This document shows, piece by piece, positions 55,284 through 62,870 of a stretch of 64,000 nucleotides of DNA. Location of the stretch: positions 310,001 to 374,000 of the forward strand of contig NZ_JAUSRB010000001.1 of assembly GCF_030811595.1 (NCBI RefSeq), read 5' to 3'. The stretch comes from Streptosporangium brasiliense. GTDB taxonomy: Bacteria > Actinomycetota > Actinomycetes > Streptosporangiales > Streptosporangiaceae. Positions within the stretch are counted from its first letter, which is position 1. The number at the start of each line of letters is the position of its first letter. The translations under genes were made by a program, and so were the position numbers. The notes beneath the pieces were generated by a model. It had not been told where the DNA came from, made no database searches, and saw only the letters and a list, made by a program, of their open reading frames with translations.

Positions 55284-58118
55284 ATGTCGGAGCTTTTCGG
55301 TTATATCGTCAGCGGCCTCGTCACCGGTGCCGTGTTCGCGGTCATGGCCTCCGGGCTGACCCTGTCCTACTCGGCCACGGGCGTGTTCAACTTCGCGCAC
55401 GGCGCCGTCGGCTTCCTGGCCGCCCTGTTGTTCTTCGAGCTCAACGCCGGCTTGGGGCTGGCGGCCTGGCAGGCCGGGCTGGTCGCGGTGGGACTCTTCT
55501 CACCGCTGCTCGGATACGTGCTGCACCGGGCCATGTTCCGCGGCCTGGCGCAGGCGGGGGAGACCGCGCAGATCGTCGGGACCATCGGCCTGACCATCGC
55601 GCTGCCCGCCCTCGGGCTGTGGACCGTGGACCTGGTCGCCGAACCGTTCGGGCTGCCGCGGGCCGACGCCACCTCCCTGCCGCGCGGCCTCGGCCCCTAC
55701 CCCGCGGTCCCCTTCACCTTCGGCGGCGTCCACCTCGACTCCGACCAGCTCATCACCTTCGGCTTCGCGGCGCTGGCCGCCGCGGGGCTGTGGGCCTTCA
55801 TGCGGCACACGCCGTACGGCCTGCGGATGCGTGCCTCGGTGGACCGCCGCAGGCTGGCCACCCTGCGCGGGATCGACGCCGACGCCTCCTCCGCCGTGGC
55901 CTGGATGCTCGGCTCGGCGCTCGCCGGGCTCGCCGGGGTGCTGGCCGTCTCCACCCTCGGCCTGGACTCCACGGCGTTCACCGTGATGCTGTCGGTCTCG
56001 GCGACGGCCGCGGTGTTCGGCCGGCTGCGGTCGATCCCGTGGACGTTCGCGGCCGGTCTGGGCCTCGGCGTGGTGCAGAACCTGGTCGCCGGATACGCCG
56101 ACTTCGCCGAGGACGTCACCGGGCTGCGCACGGCGGTCCCGGTGATCCTGCTGTTCGCGGGGCTGATCCTGCTCAACCGGTCCAGGGACCGGGTCGCCGG
56201 ATCGGCCGCCGAGGACGCGCCGCCGCCCGACTACCTGGCCGACCTGCCGCCGTGGCGGCGGCGCCTGCCGTGGGCGCTGGGCCTGGCGGCCCTGCTCGGG
56301 TGGACTCTCACACGCTCCGCCGACGACTTCCATGTGAGCGTGGTGGCCCAGGGACTGGTCCTCGCGCTGATCTTCTGCTCGTTCGTGGTCGTCACCGGCA
56401 TCGGCGGCATGGTCAACCTGGCGCAGGCGTCCTTCGCCTCGATGGCCGCCCTCACCTGTGGCTGGGCGTTCTCCTCCGGCCTGCCGTTCCCGGTGGCGAT
56501 CCTGCTGGGCGTGCTGGGGGCGACCGCGGTGGGCGTCCTCGTCGCGCTGCCCGCGCTGCGGCTGGGCGGGCGGATCCTCACTCTGGCGACGCTCGCCCTG
56601 GCCCTCCTCGCCGACCAGGTGCTGTTCCAGATCGACGCGTTCAGCAACGGCACGATCGGCTGGCCGCTGCCGGCGATCGGCCTGGGGTTCGCCGACACCA
56701 CCGACCCCCGGGTCCGGGTCGTGCTGCTGCTGGTCCTGATCGGCCTGGTCGGCCTGCTGGTGCGCAACCTGGAGCGCTCGGCCTCCGGCCGGGCCGTCCT
56801 GGCCGTCCGCTCGGCCCCCGCCGCCGCGACCACCTCGGGCATCTCGGCCCCCCGCGCCAAGATCATGCTGTTCGCGCTGGCGTCCGGGATCGCCGGGCTG
56901 GGCGGCGTGCTGTTCGCGATCTCCAAGGGCTCCATCACCGCCACCGACCTGCCCGCCTCCGCCGGCTTCGTCTGGCTGGCCGTGGTGGTCCTGCAAGGCG
57001 TCCGGCGGATCGGCGGCGCCGTACTCGGCGGGCTGATCGCCGCGGTCTTCCCCGAGCTGCTGGCCGGATGGGACGTCTCCGCCCACGTCGGCGCCATCCT
57101 CTTCGGCGTCGGCGGGATGGTCCTGGCCAAGCACCCCGACGGGGTGCTCGCCCAGCTGGCCGAGAGCCGCCACCGGCGGCGGGTGGCCAGGCGGCGGCTG
57201 GACGGCGCGGCCGCCGTCCAGCGCGAGGCGCCGGCGGTCACAGGGGAGGAGACATCGGTGGGCGGGGCACGGCCCGCGGGGGAGGGAACGTCCGAGAGCG
57301 GGGCGCGGGCGGCGGCTCCGCACCTGGGGGAGGCCCGAGCGGTGGGGCGCCACCCGGCGGAGGCCCTGGTGGCGGGCCCGCGTCCGGAGGAGGGCCTGAT
57401 CGCGGGGCCCCGTCCGGCGGAGGGTCGGGCCGGGCCGGAGGCGCTGTTCCGGCTGGAGAACGTGGTGGCGGGATACGGCGACGTCATGGTGCTGCGGGGC
57501 GTGGACCTCGCCGTCCGGCCGGGCGAGGTGGTGGCGCTGCTCGGGGCGAACGGCGCGGGCAAGTCCACGACCTGCGCGGTGGCCGCCGGCGACCTGCCGG
57601 TGACGGCCGGGCGGGTGATCCTGGACGGGGTGGACGTCACCTCCTGGCCCGCGCACCGCCGGGCGAGGGCGGGCGTGCTGCTCGCCCCGGAGGGGCGCGG
57701 GGTGTTCCCGGGACTGACCGTGGACGAGAACCTGCGCACCTGGCTCGCCGACCCCGCTCCCGTCTACGGGCGGTTGCCCCAGCTCGCCCGCCGCCGGGGC
57801 ATCGCGGCCGGGGCGCTGTCGGGCGGTGAGCAGCAGCTGCTCACCCTCGCCCCGGCGCTGGTCAGGCCGCCCCGGGTGCTGATCGCCGACGAGCCGTCGC
57901 TCGGCCTGGCGCCGCTCGTCGTGGAGCAGGTGTTCGAGGTCTTCGCCGAGCTCCGGGAGCGCGGCGTCGCGCTGCTCCTGGTGGAGGAGAAGGCCACCTC
58001 GGCCCTGGAACTCGCCGACACGGTCGTCTTCATGCGCCTGGGCAGGGCCATCTGGACCGGCCCCCGCGCCGAGGTGGACGGCGCCCGCCTCACCGCCGCC
58101 TACCTGGGGGTCGCGTGA
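55284..58118 (+). CDS. triple-fusion branched-chain-type importer: permease LivH, permease LivM and ATPase LivF in one chain
   Basis: 944 residues. LivH-like part at about 1-300 (SGLVTGAVFAVMASGLTLSY, GVFNFAHGAVG). LivM-like part at about 345-615 (IGGMVNLAQASFASMAALT, GLGGVLFAISKGSITATDLP). A low-complexity linker at about 620-720 is rich in Gly, Ala and Glu, with repeated GxRPxEG units. LivF-like ATPase at about 721-944: Walker A GANGAGKST, signature LSGGEQQL, Walker B LIADEPSLGLAP. The usual genes are livH, livM, livG and livF; here three are joined and livG is separate at 58270. Start ATG 55284 has no clear ribosome site; GGGG lies about ten bases upstream. With SBP 53672 and LivG it makes a complete importer. 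Confidence 0.9.
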   Translation: MSELFGYIVSGLVTGAVFAVMASGLTLSYSATGVFNFAHGAVGFLAALLFFELNAGLGLAAWQAGLVAVGLFSPLLGYVLHRAMFRGLAQAGETAQIVGTIGLTIALPALGLWTVDLVAEPFGLPRADATSLPRGLGPYPAVPFTFGGVHLDSDQLITFGFAALAAAGLWAFMRHTPYGLRMRASVDRRRLATLRGIDADASSAVAWMLGSALAGLAGVLAVSTLGLDSTAFTVMLSVSATAAVFGRLRSIPWTFAAGLGLGVVQNLVAGYADFAEDVTGLRTAVPVILLFAGLILLNRSRDRVAGSAAEDAPPPDYLADLPPWRRRLPWALGLAALLGWTLTRSADDFHVSVVAQGLVLALIFCSFVVVTGIGGMVNLAQASFASMAALTCGWAFSSGLPFPVAILLGVLGATAVGVLVALPALRLGGRILTLATLALALLADQVLFQIDAFSNGTIGWPLPAIGLGFADTTDPRVRVVLLLVLIGLVGLLVRNLERSASGRAVLAVRSAPAAATTSGISAPRAKIMLFALASGIAGLGGVLFAISKGSITATDLPASAGFVWLAVVVLQGVRRIGGAVLGGLIAAVFPELLAGWDVSAHVGAILFGVGGMVLAKHPDGVLAQLAESRHRRRVARRRLDGAAAVQREAPAVTGEETSVGGARPAGEGTSESGARAAAPHLGEARAVGRHPAEALVAGPRPEEGLIAGPRPAEGRAGPEALFRLENVVAGYGDVMVLRGVDLAVRPGEVVALLGANGAGKSTTCAVAAGDLPVTAGRVILDGVDVTSWPAHRRARAGVLLAPEGRGVFPGLTVDENLRTWLADPAPVYGRLPQLARRRGIAAGALSGGEQQLLTLAPALVRPPRVLIADEPSLGLAPLVVEQVFEVFAELRERGVALLLVEEKATSALELADTVVFMRLGRAIWTGPRAEVDGARLTAAYLGVA

Positions 58119-58269
58119 GAGGGAGAAGTCGGCGCGGTGGGGTGAGCGGGCCGGCCACGGGTTACCCGGGGCCGGGTGAGCGGGCGTGGAGGGCCACCGG
58201 GGCCCGGTGGTCGCGGCCGGGCGTGACGGGCGAGCGGCCCGCGTTGCGGGTGAGGGCGGTGGGGGAGCG

Positions 58270-59019
58270 ATGAGCACAGCGTTGACCGTCGAGGCCGTGT
58301 CGGTGTCCTTCGGAGGCGTCCGGGCGCTCACCGACGTCTCCTTCGAGGTGCCGCGGGGGCAGGTCTGCGGGGTGATCGGGCCCAACGGCGCGGGCAAGAC
58401 CACGCTGTTCGACGTGATCTCCGGCCTCCGCCGGCCGACCTCGGGCTCGGTGTCGGTGGCGGGCCGCGACACCACGGGCGTTCCGGCGGTACGGCGGGCA
58501 CGCGGAGGGCTGCGCCGTACCTTCCAGCGCACCCAGGTGTTCGGCCGGTTGACCGTCGCCGACAACGTGCTGGCCGCGATGGAGTGGCGGGGCGGAGGCG
58601 GGGGTCTCCTGGCCGACCTGACCGGCCTGCGGACCCGCCGGAGCCTGGAGCGGGAACGCGGGCGGCGGGTGGACGAGGTGCTCGCCCTGTGCGGGCTGAC
58701 CGAGCTGCGCGACGCCTACGCGGCGGCCCTCCCCGTCGGCCGGCGGCGTCTCGTCGAGCTGGCCCGCGCCCTCGCCGACAGCCCCTCGCTGCTCCTGCTC
58801 GACGAACCCACCTCCGGCCTGGACGCCGACCAGACCGGCCGTCTCAAGGAGATCATCGGAGCGCTGGACACCACGGTCCTGCTGGTCGAACACGACATGG
58901 GGTTCGTCATGAACACCTGCGACCGCCTCGTCGTCCTCGATCTCGGCAAGGTCATCGCCTCGGGCACCCCCGCCGAGATCGGTGACGACCCCGTGGTCCG
59001 CGCCGCCTATCTCGGCTGA
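58270..59019 (+). CDS. LivG-type ATPase of the branched-chain-type importer
   Basis: 249 residues. Walker A GPNGAGKTT, signature region LPVGRRRLVELARAL (the LivG form), Walker B LLLLDEPTSGLD, and H loop VEHDMGFVMNTCDR. It pairs with the LivF half of the 944-residue fusion to make a heterodimeric ATPase. Start ATG 58270 with a G-rich site. The 151-base gap before it holds GC-rich short repeats (GGTGAGCGGG) and no gene. Confidence 0.92.
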   Translation: MSTALTVEAVSVSFGGVRALTDVSFEVPRGQVCGVIGPNGAGKTTLFDVISGLRRPTSGSVSVAGRDTTGVPAVRRARGGLRRTFQRTQVFGRLTVADNVLAAMEWRGGGGGLLADLTGLRTRRSLERERGRRVDEVLALCGLTELRDAYAAALPVGRRRLVELARALADSPSLLLLDEPTSGLDADQTGRLKEIIGALDTTVLLVEHDMGFVMNTCDRLVVLDLGKVIASGTPAEIGDDPVVRAAYLG

Positions 59020-59351
59020 CCGGCCAGAGCCGCGCTCCGGGTCGGTGCCGCGCTCCGGTTGCTGACGTGCGTTCTGCTGATTTCGAGGAGCGGTATCCCA
59101 CCGGACGGCCTCATCGGCGCCTTATTTATCATCGGGCGCATATGCGTCCCGATTTCGCATTGAATCCCGACAACAAGTGCGAAGCGTGCGAAGAGTCGGC
59201 GAAGGTTTTGTTTCCATGGCATTTATTTGCTTTCCCTCAACTATGTCAACGGGCACTCTCCGGTGCTTTGAAGGTACATTCTGACTAATCGCCATCGTGG
59301 CGGTGCGACCGATCGATATTTCCTGCCACTAGGAACTTCAGGGGAAATTAA
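59020..59351. other. AT-richer intergenic region upstream of the collagen-like gene
   Basis: TCGGGCGCATATGCGTCCCGA (59132-59152, shown in part by CGCATATGCG) is a near-perfect palindrome. The region is clearly lower in GC than its neighbours. AGGGGA (59340-59345) is the ribosome site for GTG 59352. No gene is supported. Confidence 0.55.
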
Positions 59352-60671
59352 GTGCTTCATCGCCGAAATAGATTGTCATCAATTCCTATTTCCGGAAAGC
59401 GTATGGGGGCCCTGGCCGTGGCGGCCGTCGCCGGTGTCCTCGTAGTCTCGTCGAATCAGGCTCCGGCCGATGCCGCCGCCGAGCGCGCGGAAGCGATCGC
59501 CCCTCCGTTCGGGATCGGCGGCGCCGACGGGGTGCCCCTAAAGCCCGCCGCGCCTCGCGTCGTGCCTCGTGTCGTGAAGCAGCCCGTGGGCCCGGGCCAT
59601 CAGTGCGGATGCCGGAGAAGGCACTGCACCTCGTGCTGCAAGGAGCGGTGTTCCTCCTGCCGCTCCGACAGCAAGTGCAACCTGAACATCCAGAACAACA
59701 ACAACAATCCCGGCCGCCGTCACGACTCCTCGAAGTCGTGCTCCTCCAGCGTCAAGCGGGCCGACGATTCCGCTGGTCCCAAGCGTTCTGCCGGTCCCAC
59801 TGTCCTTATGGGCCCTGCTGGTCCTGCGGGTCCTGCGGGCCCTGCCGGTCCTGCCGGTCCTGCGGGTCCTGCTGGTCCTATGGGGCCTGCTGGTCCCATC
59901 GGTCCTGCCGGTCCTGCTGGTCCCGCCGGGCCTATGGGGCCTGCAGGCGCGGTCGGTCCGGCGGGTCCTGAGGGCCCCGCAGGTCCTGAGGGCCCGGCCG
60001 GTCCTCAGGGTCCGGCCGGACCGATGGGACCGGTCGGCGCTGCGGGACCGGTCGGCCCTGAGGGCCCTGCGGGTCCCACTGGTCCTGAGGGCCCTGCCGG
60101 TCCTGTGGGTGCCGCTGGTCCCGCTGGCCCTGAAGGCCCCGCCGGTCCTGAGGGTCCTGCGGGTCCGGAAGGCCCCGCCGGTCCGGAAGGCCCCGCCGGT
60201 CCGGAGGGCCTCGCTGGTCCCGCTGGTCCTGAGGGTCCTGCCGGCCCTGAGGGTGCCGCCGGTCCTGAGGGCCCTGCCGGCCCTGCTGGTCCTGAGGGCC
60301 CTGCTGGTCCTGAGGGCCCTGCTGGTCCTGCCGGTCCTGAGGGTCCTGCCGGCCCGACCGGGCTGACCAGTTCGGTCAGTTCCAGCGGGCCCGAATGCGC
60401 CGTCGGCTCCGTCGGGATCCTGGACCTCGGCGGACGTGAATGTTCCATCGGTTCCGTCGGCCTGATCAGTCTCGGCGGACGTGGATGTTCCGTCGGTTCC
60501 GTCGGCCTGGTCGGTCTCACCGGGCGTGAATGTTCCGTCGGCGTCGTCGGGCTCGCCGGCTCCGCCGAGAAGTTCGGCGCGTTCGGCCTCGGTGGCTGCG
60601 CGCGCCACGTGTCCCTGCTGAGCAGGTGGAGCGCGCTGACCGACCGGTACAGCCTGTGCTGCCACTGCTAG
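59352..60671 (+). CDS. secreted collagen-like protein with cysteine-rich ends
   Basis: 439 residues. A signal peptide or anchor ([17 protein letters not shown]) is followed by a cysteine-rich segment at about 83-130 ([19 protein letters not shown] and others). Residues 154-339 are 62 uninterrupted Gly-X-Y triplets, mostly GPA, GPE and GPM, with Pro in X and no Lys. The C-terminus has four 15-residue repeats, (E/G)C(S/A)(V/I)GSVGLxxLGGR, each with one Cys, and ends with CARHV...CCHC. The GXY part should form a triple helix as in bacterial collagen-like proteins (Scl, BclA); Cys ends could cross-link. It is plausibly a spore or hyphal surface fibre (inference). A trypsin-like protease gene lies downstream on the same strand. 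Confidence 0.88.
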   Translation: MLHRRNRLSSIPISGKRMGALAVAAVAGVLVVSSNQAPADAAAERAEAIAPPFGIGGADGVPLKPAAPRVVPRVVKQPVGPGHQCGCRRRHCTSCCKERCSSCRSDSKCNLNIQNNNNNPGRRHDSSKSCSSSVKRADDSAGPKRSAGPTVLMGPAGPAGPAGPAGPAGPAGPAGPMGPAGPIGPAGPAGPAGPMGPAGAVGPAGPEGPAGPEGPAGPQGPAGPMGPVGAAGPVGPEGPAGPTGPEGPAGPVGAAGPAGPEGPAGPEGPAGPEGPAGPEGPAGPEGLAGPAGPEGPAGPEGAAGPEGPAGPAGPEGPAGPEGPAGPAGPEGPAGPTGLTSSVSSSGPECAVGSVGILDLGGRECSIGSVGLISLGGRGCSVGSVGLVGLTGRECSVGVVGLAGSAEKFGAFGLGGCARHVSLLSRWSALTDRYSLCCHC

Positions 60672-60722
60672 GGACCCTGCCGGCCCGCCGGCCGGGCCGG
60701 CCCCGCCGGGCCTGAGAGCCGT

Positions 60723-60746
60723 GCCGGGATCCGGAGGGATCCCGGC
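60723..60746 (+). terminator. hairpin terminator after the collagen-like gene
   Basis: GCCGGGATCC (60723-60732) pairs perfectly with GGATCCCGGC (60737-60746), followed by a T-containing stretch, ACTTTCC. Confidence 0.75.
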
Positions 60747-60799
60747 CGGACTTTCCCCGTCCGGGCCGCGCCGGTGTGTTTAGGGGGGCGGATAATGTC

Positions 60800-60838
60800 G
60801 CGAAGGTCGTGCCCGGTATAACCGGACACGGCCTTCGC
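60800..60838. promoter_or_regulatory. nested inverted repeat upstream of the protease gene
   Basis: GCGAAGGTCGTG (60800-60811) pairs with CACGGCCTTCGC (60827-60838) with one G-T pair, and an inner CCGGT-ATA-ACCGG is nested in the loop. GGATAATGT at 60790-60798 could be a -10. It lies 175 bases before the protease start, so a regulator site or 5' RNA structure is possible. Confidence 0.45.
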
Positions 60839-61013
60839 CGTCGTGGCCGTGCATTCGTGCGCGCCCCGGCCGTACGCCGGAAGCCCGGCCCGTTTGATCT
60901 TCGTGGTGCGTCACCGGGCGTCCCCCGCCGATTTCCCAGTCGCTTCCAAGTGCCCCCCAAGTCGTCTCGGCCATGCTCTCGCCCGGGAAGCAAGTTTTGG
61001 GGAGAGAACGCAA

Positions 61014-62735
61014 ATGTGGGCACGATTCACCGCCTTGACCGGCCTGGTGCTGGCCGGTGTGCTGGCCCTGCCTGGCGCCGCCATGGCAAAGCCGAAAGAT
61101 CTGGACGTTCCGGTGGGGACATGGCTGGCGGCCCGGACGCATCCGGCCGTGCAGCTGACCTCGGTCTCCTACACGGCCGAGGTGGCCGTGCCGACCCCGG
61201 TGGCGAACCTGGAGGCGATCAGAGGTCTGACCCAGCAAGGGGTCGCCGCCGTCCAGTCAGGCAAGATCTCATCCGACGAGAACAGCATCTACCGGTGGGT
61301 CGTCCAGCAGATGGCCAAGGAGCCGGGCCGCTACTTCTCGCCCGGCGCGCCGGAGCGGGTCGTGGAGGCGACGGCCGGCGGCCTGTGCACGGGATGGTGG
61401 GTCACGCCGGACGGCTACATGGTGACCGCGGCCCACTGCGTCGGCCAGGAGGAGAGCGAGCTGGCGGAGACCTTCGCGACCCAGGCGCTCACGAAGATCA
61501 ACGAGAAGGACGCCGCCGACCTGGTGGCCGACCTCGGTGACATCGCCTCCGACGAGGAGATCGTCCGGACGGCCGCCAAGATCTTCCAGATCTGGAACGC
61601 GGAGAACATCAAGATCCGCAACGTCCAGAGCTCTCTGTCACTGCTGCAGAGCCTGCCGGGTGGCGGGGTGGACAAGACCGCCAAGGCGGTGCCGATCGAG
61701 CTGGTCGCCAAGGGCACGGTCTACCCGGGCAAGGACGTGGCGATCCTCAAGGCCAACGGGCAGAACAACCTGCCGACCGTTCCGCTGGGCCAGGACTCGG
61801 ACGTGCGGGTGGGCGACACCCTCTACATCAGCGGGTTCCCCGGCACGGTGACCCAGACCTCGATCTTCAACATCGAGTCCAAGCTCGACCCCGCCTTCAC
61901 CGAGGGCCCCTACAACGCCAGCCGCCAGACCCCCGAGGGCGTGCCGTACATCCAGACCCAGGCCCCCTCCTACCCGGGCAACTCCGGCGGCCCGGTGTTC
62001 AGCAAGGACGGCAACGTCATCGGAATCCTGGTCGGAGGACTGATCCAGCAGGACGGCGGCTCCACCGAGGGGGAGAGCTTCGTGCTGCCGGTCAGCATCG
62101 TCAGGGAGAAGCTGAACGAGAAGAACATCAAGTCGGCCGAGTCGGTGACGACGAAGTCCTACAACGAGGCGCTCGACCTCTTCTTCGCCAACCGCTACTC
62201 CGACGCGCTGCCCAAGTTCCGTGAGGTCCAGGCGCTGCATCCGAACCACCCGTACGTCGCCAAGTACATCACCGACTCCCAGCAGGCCATCACCGCGGGC
62301 AAGGACGAGAGCTCCTCGTCGATCCTGCCGTGGGTGCTGTGGGGCGGCGGCGGCCTGGCCGTCCTGTTCGTGCTCGGCACGCTGGGCGCGGTGGTCAGGG
62401 GCAAGCGCCGCTCGAAGACCCCGCCGTCCTCCTTCCCACCCGCGCCGTACGGGGCGCAGCCCGGCTACCTGCCGCCGGGGCAGGGCCAGTACGGCCAGCC
62501 CGCCCACCCCGGCCAGCCGTACGGCGTGCCGCCGCAGCAGCAGCCCTACCAGCAACGGCCGCCCTATCCGCTCCCGCCCGCTCCCGAGGACACCCGGGCG
62601 GTCCGCCCGCAGTCGCCGTACGGGACGCCGCAGCACAGGCCCGGCCCCGGGGCGAACACCCGGATCGCCGGACTGGAGGCGGAGCTGGAGGAGCTGCGCC
62701 GCAACATGGGGCAGCGCCCGCCCGACCAGCGCTGA
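61014..62735 (+). CDS. membrane-anchored trypsin-like serine protease
   Basis: 573 residues. Signal peptide to about 25 (GLVLAGVLALPGAAMA), an extracellular domain, and chymotrypsin-fold catalytic residues His141 (VTAAHC), Asp241 (GKDVAIL) and Ser324 (GNSGGPVF). A TPR-like segment follows (ALDLFFANRYSDALPKFREV), then one helix (about 436-462), and a cytoplasmic Pro/Gln/Tyr-rich tail with coiled coil (IAGLEAELEELRRN). The layout is that of an extracellular sensor protease with inward signalling. GGGGAG precedes ATG 61014 by nine bases. The collagen-like gene directly upstream is a possible substrate or partner (inference). Confidence 0.88.
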   Translation: MWARFTALTGLVLAGVLALPGAAMAKPKDLDVPVGTWLAARTHPAVQLTSVSYTAEVAVPTPVANLEAIRGLTQQGVAAVQSGKISSDENSIYRWVVQQMAKEPGRYFSPGAPERVVEATAGGLCTGWWVTPDGYMVTAAHCVGQEESELAETFATQALTKINEKDAADLVADLGDIASDEEIVRTAAKIFQIWNAENIKIRNVQSSLSLLQSLPGGGVDKTAKAVPIELVAKGTVYPGKDVAILKANGQNNLPTVPLGQDSDVRVGDTLYISGFPGTVTQTSIFNIESKLDPAFTEGPYNASRQTPEGVPYIQTQAPSYPGNSGGPVFSKDGNVIGILVGGLIQQDGGSTEGESFVLPVSIVREKLNEKNIKSAESVTTKSYNEALDLFFANRYSDALPKFREVQALHPNHPYVAKYITDSQQAITAGKDESSSSILPWVLWGGGGLAVLFVLGTLGAVVRGKRRSKTPPSSFPPAPYGAQPGYLPPGQGQYGQPAHPGQPYGVPPQQQPYQQRPPYPLPPAPEDTRAVRPQSPYGTPQHRPGPGANTRIAGLEAELEELRRNMGQRPPDQR

Positions 62736-62782
62736 GCTCCGCCGGCGGCCGCGGGGACCCGCCCGGTCCCGCCCAGGCCCCA

Positions 62783-62818
62783 CCGAGGTCCGCCGGTGAA
62801 TCCACCGGTGGACCTCGG
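62783..62818 (+). terminator. hairpin terminator after the protease gene
   Basis: CCGAGGTCCGCCGGT (62783-62797) pairs with ACCGGTGGACCTCGG (62804-62818), one G-T pair, six-base loop. Confidence 0.8.
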
Positions 62819-62870
62819 CGTGTGCCGTCCCTCCCTGTACGGCTTCCCAAGCGTGCGCTAGGTTGGTTGA

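Noticed and set aside
55500-58565. Long minus-strand open frame opposite the fused importer
   Set aside because: Shadow with biased composition; the plus strand has clear ABC motifs.
59538-60665. Repetitive minus-strand frame opposite the collagen-like gene
   Set aside because: It reads the Gly-X-Y repeat DNA in reverse; no signal peptide or ribosome site.
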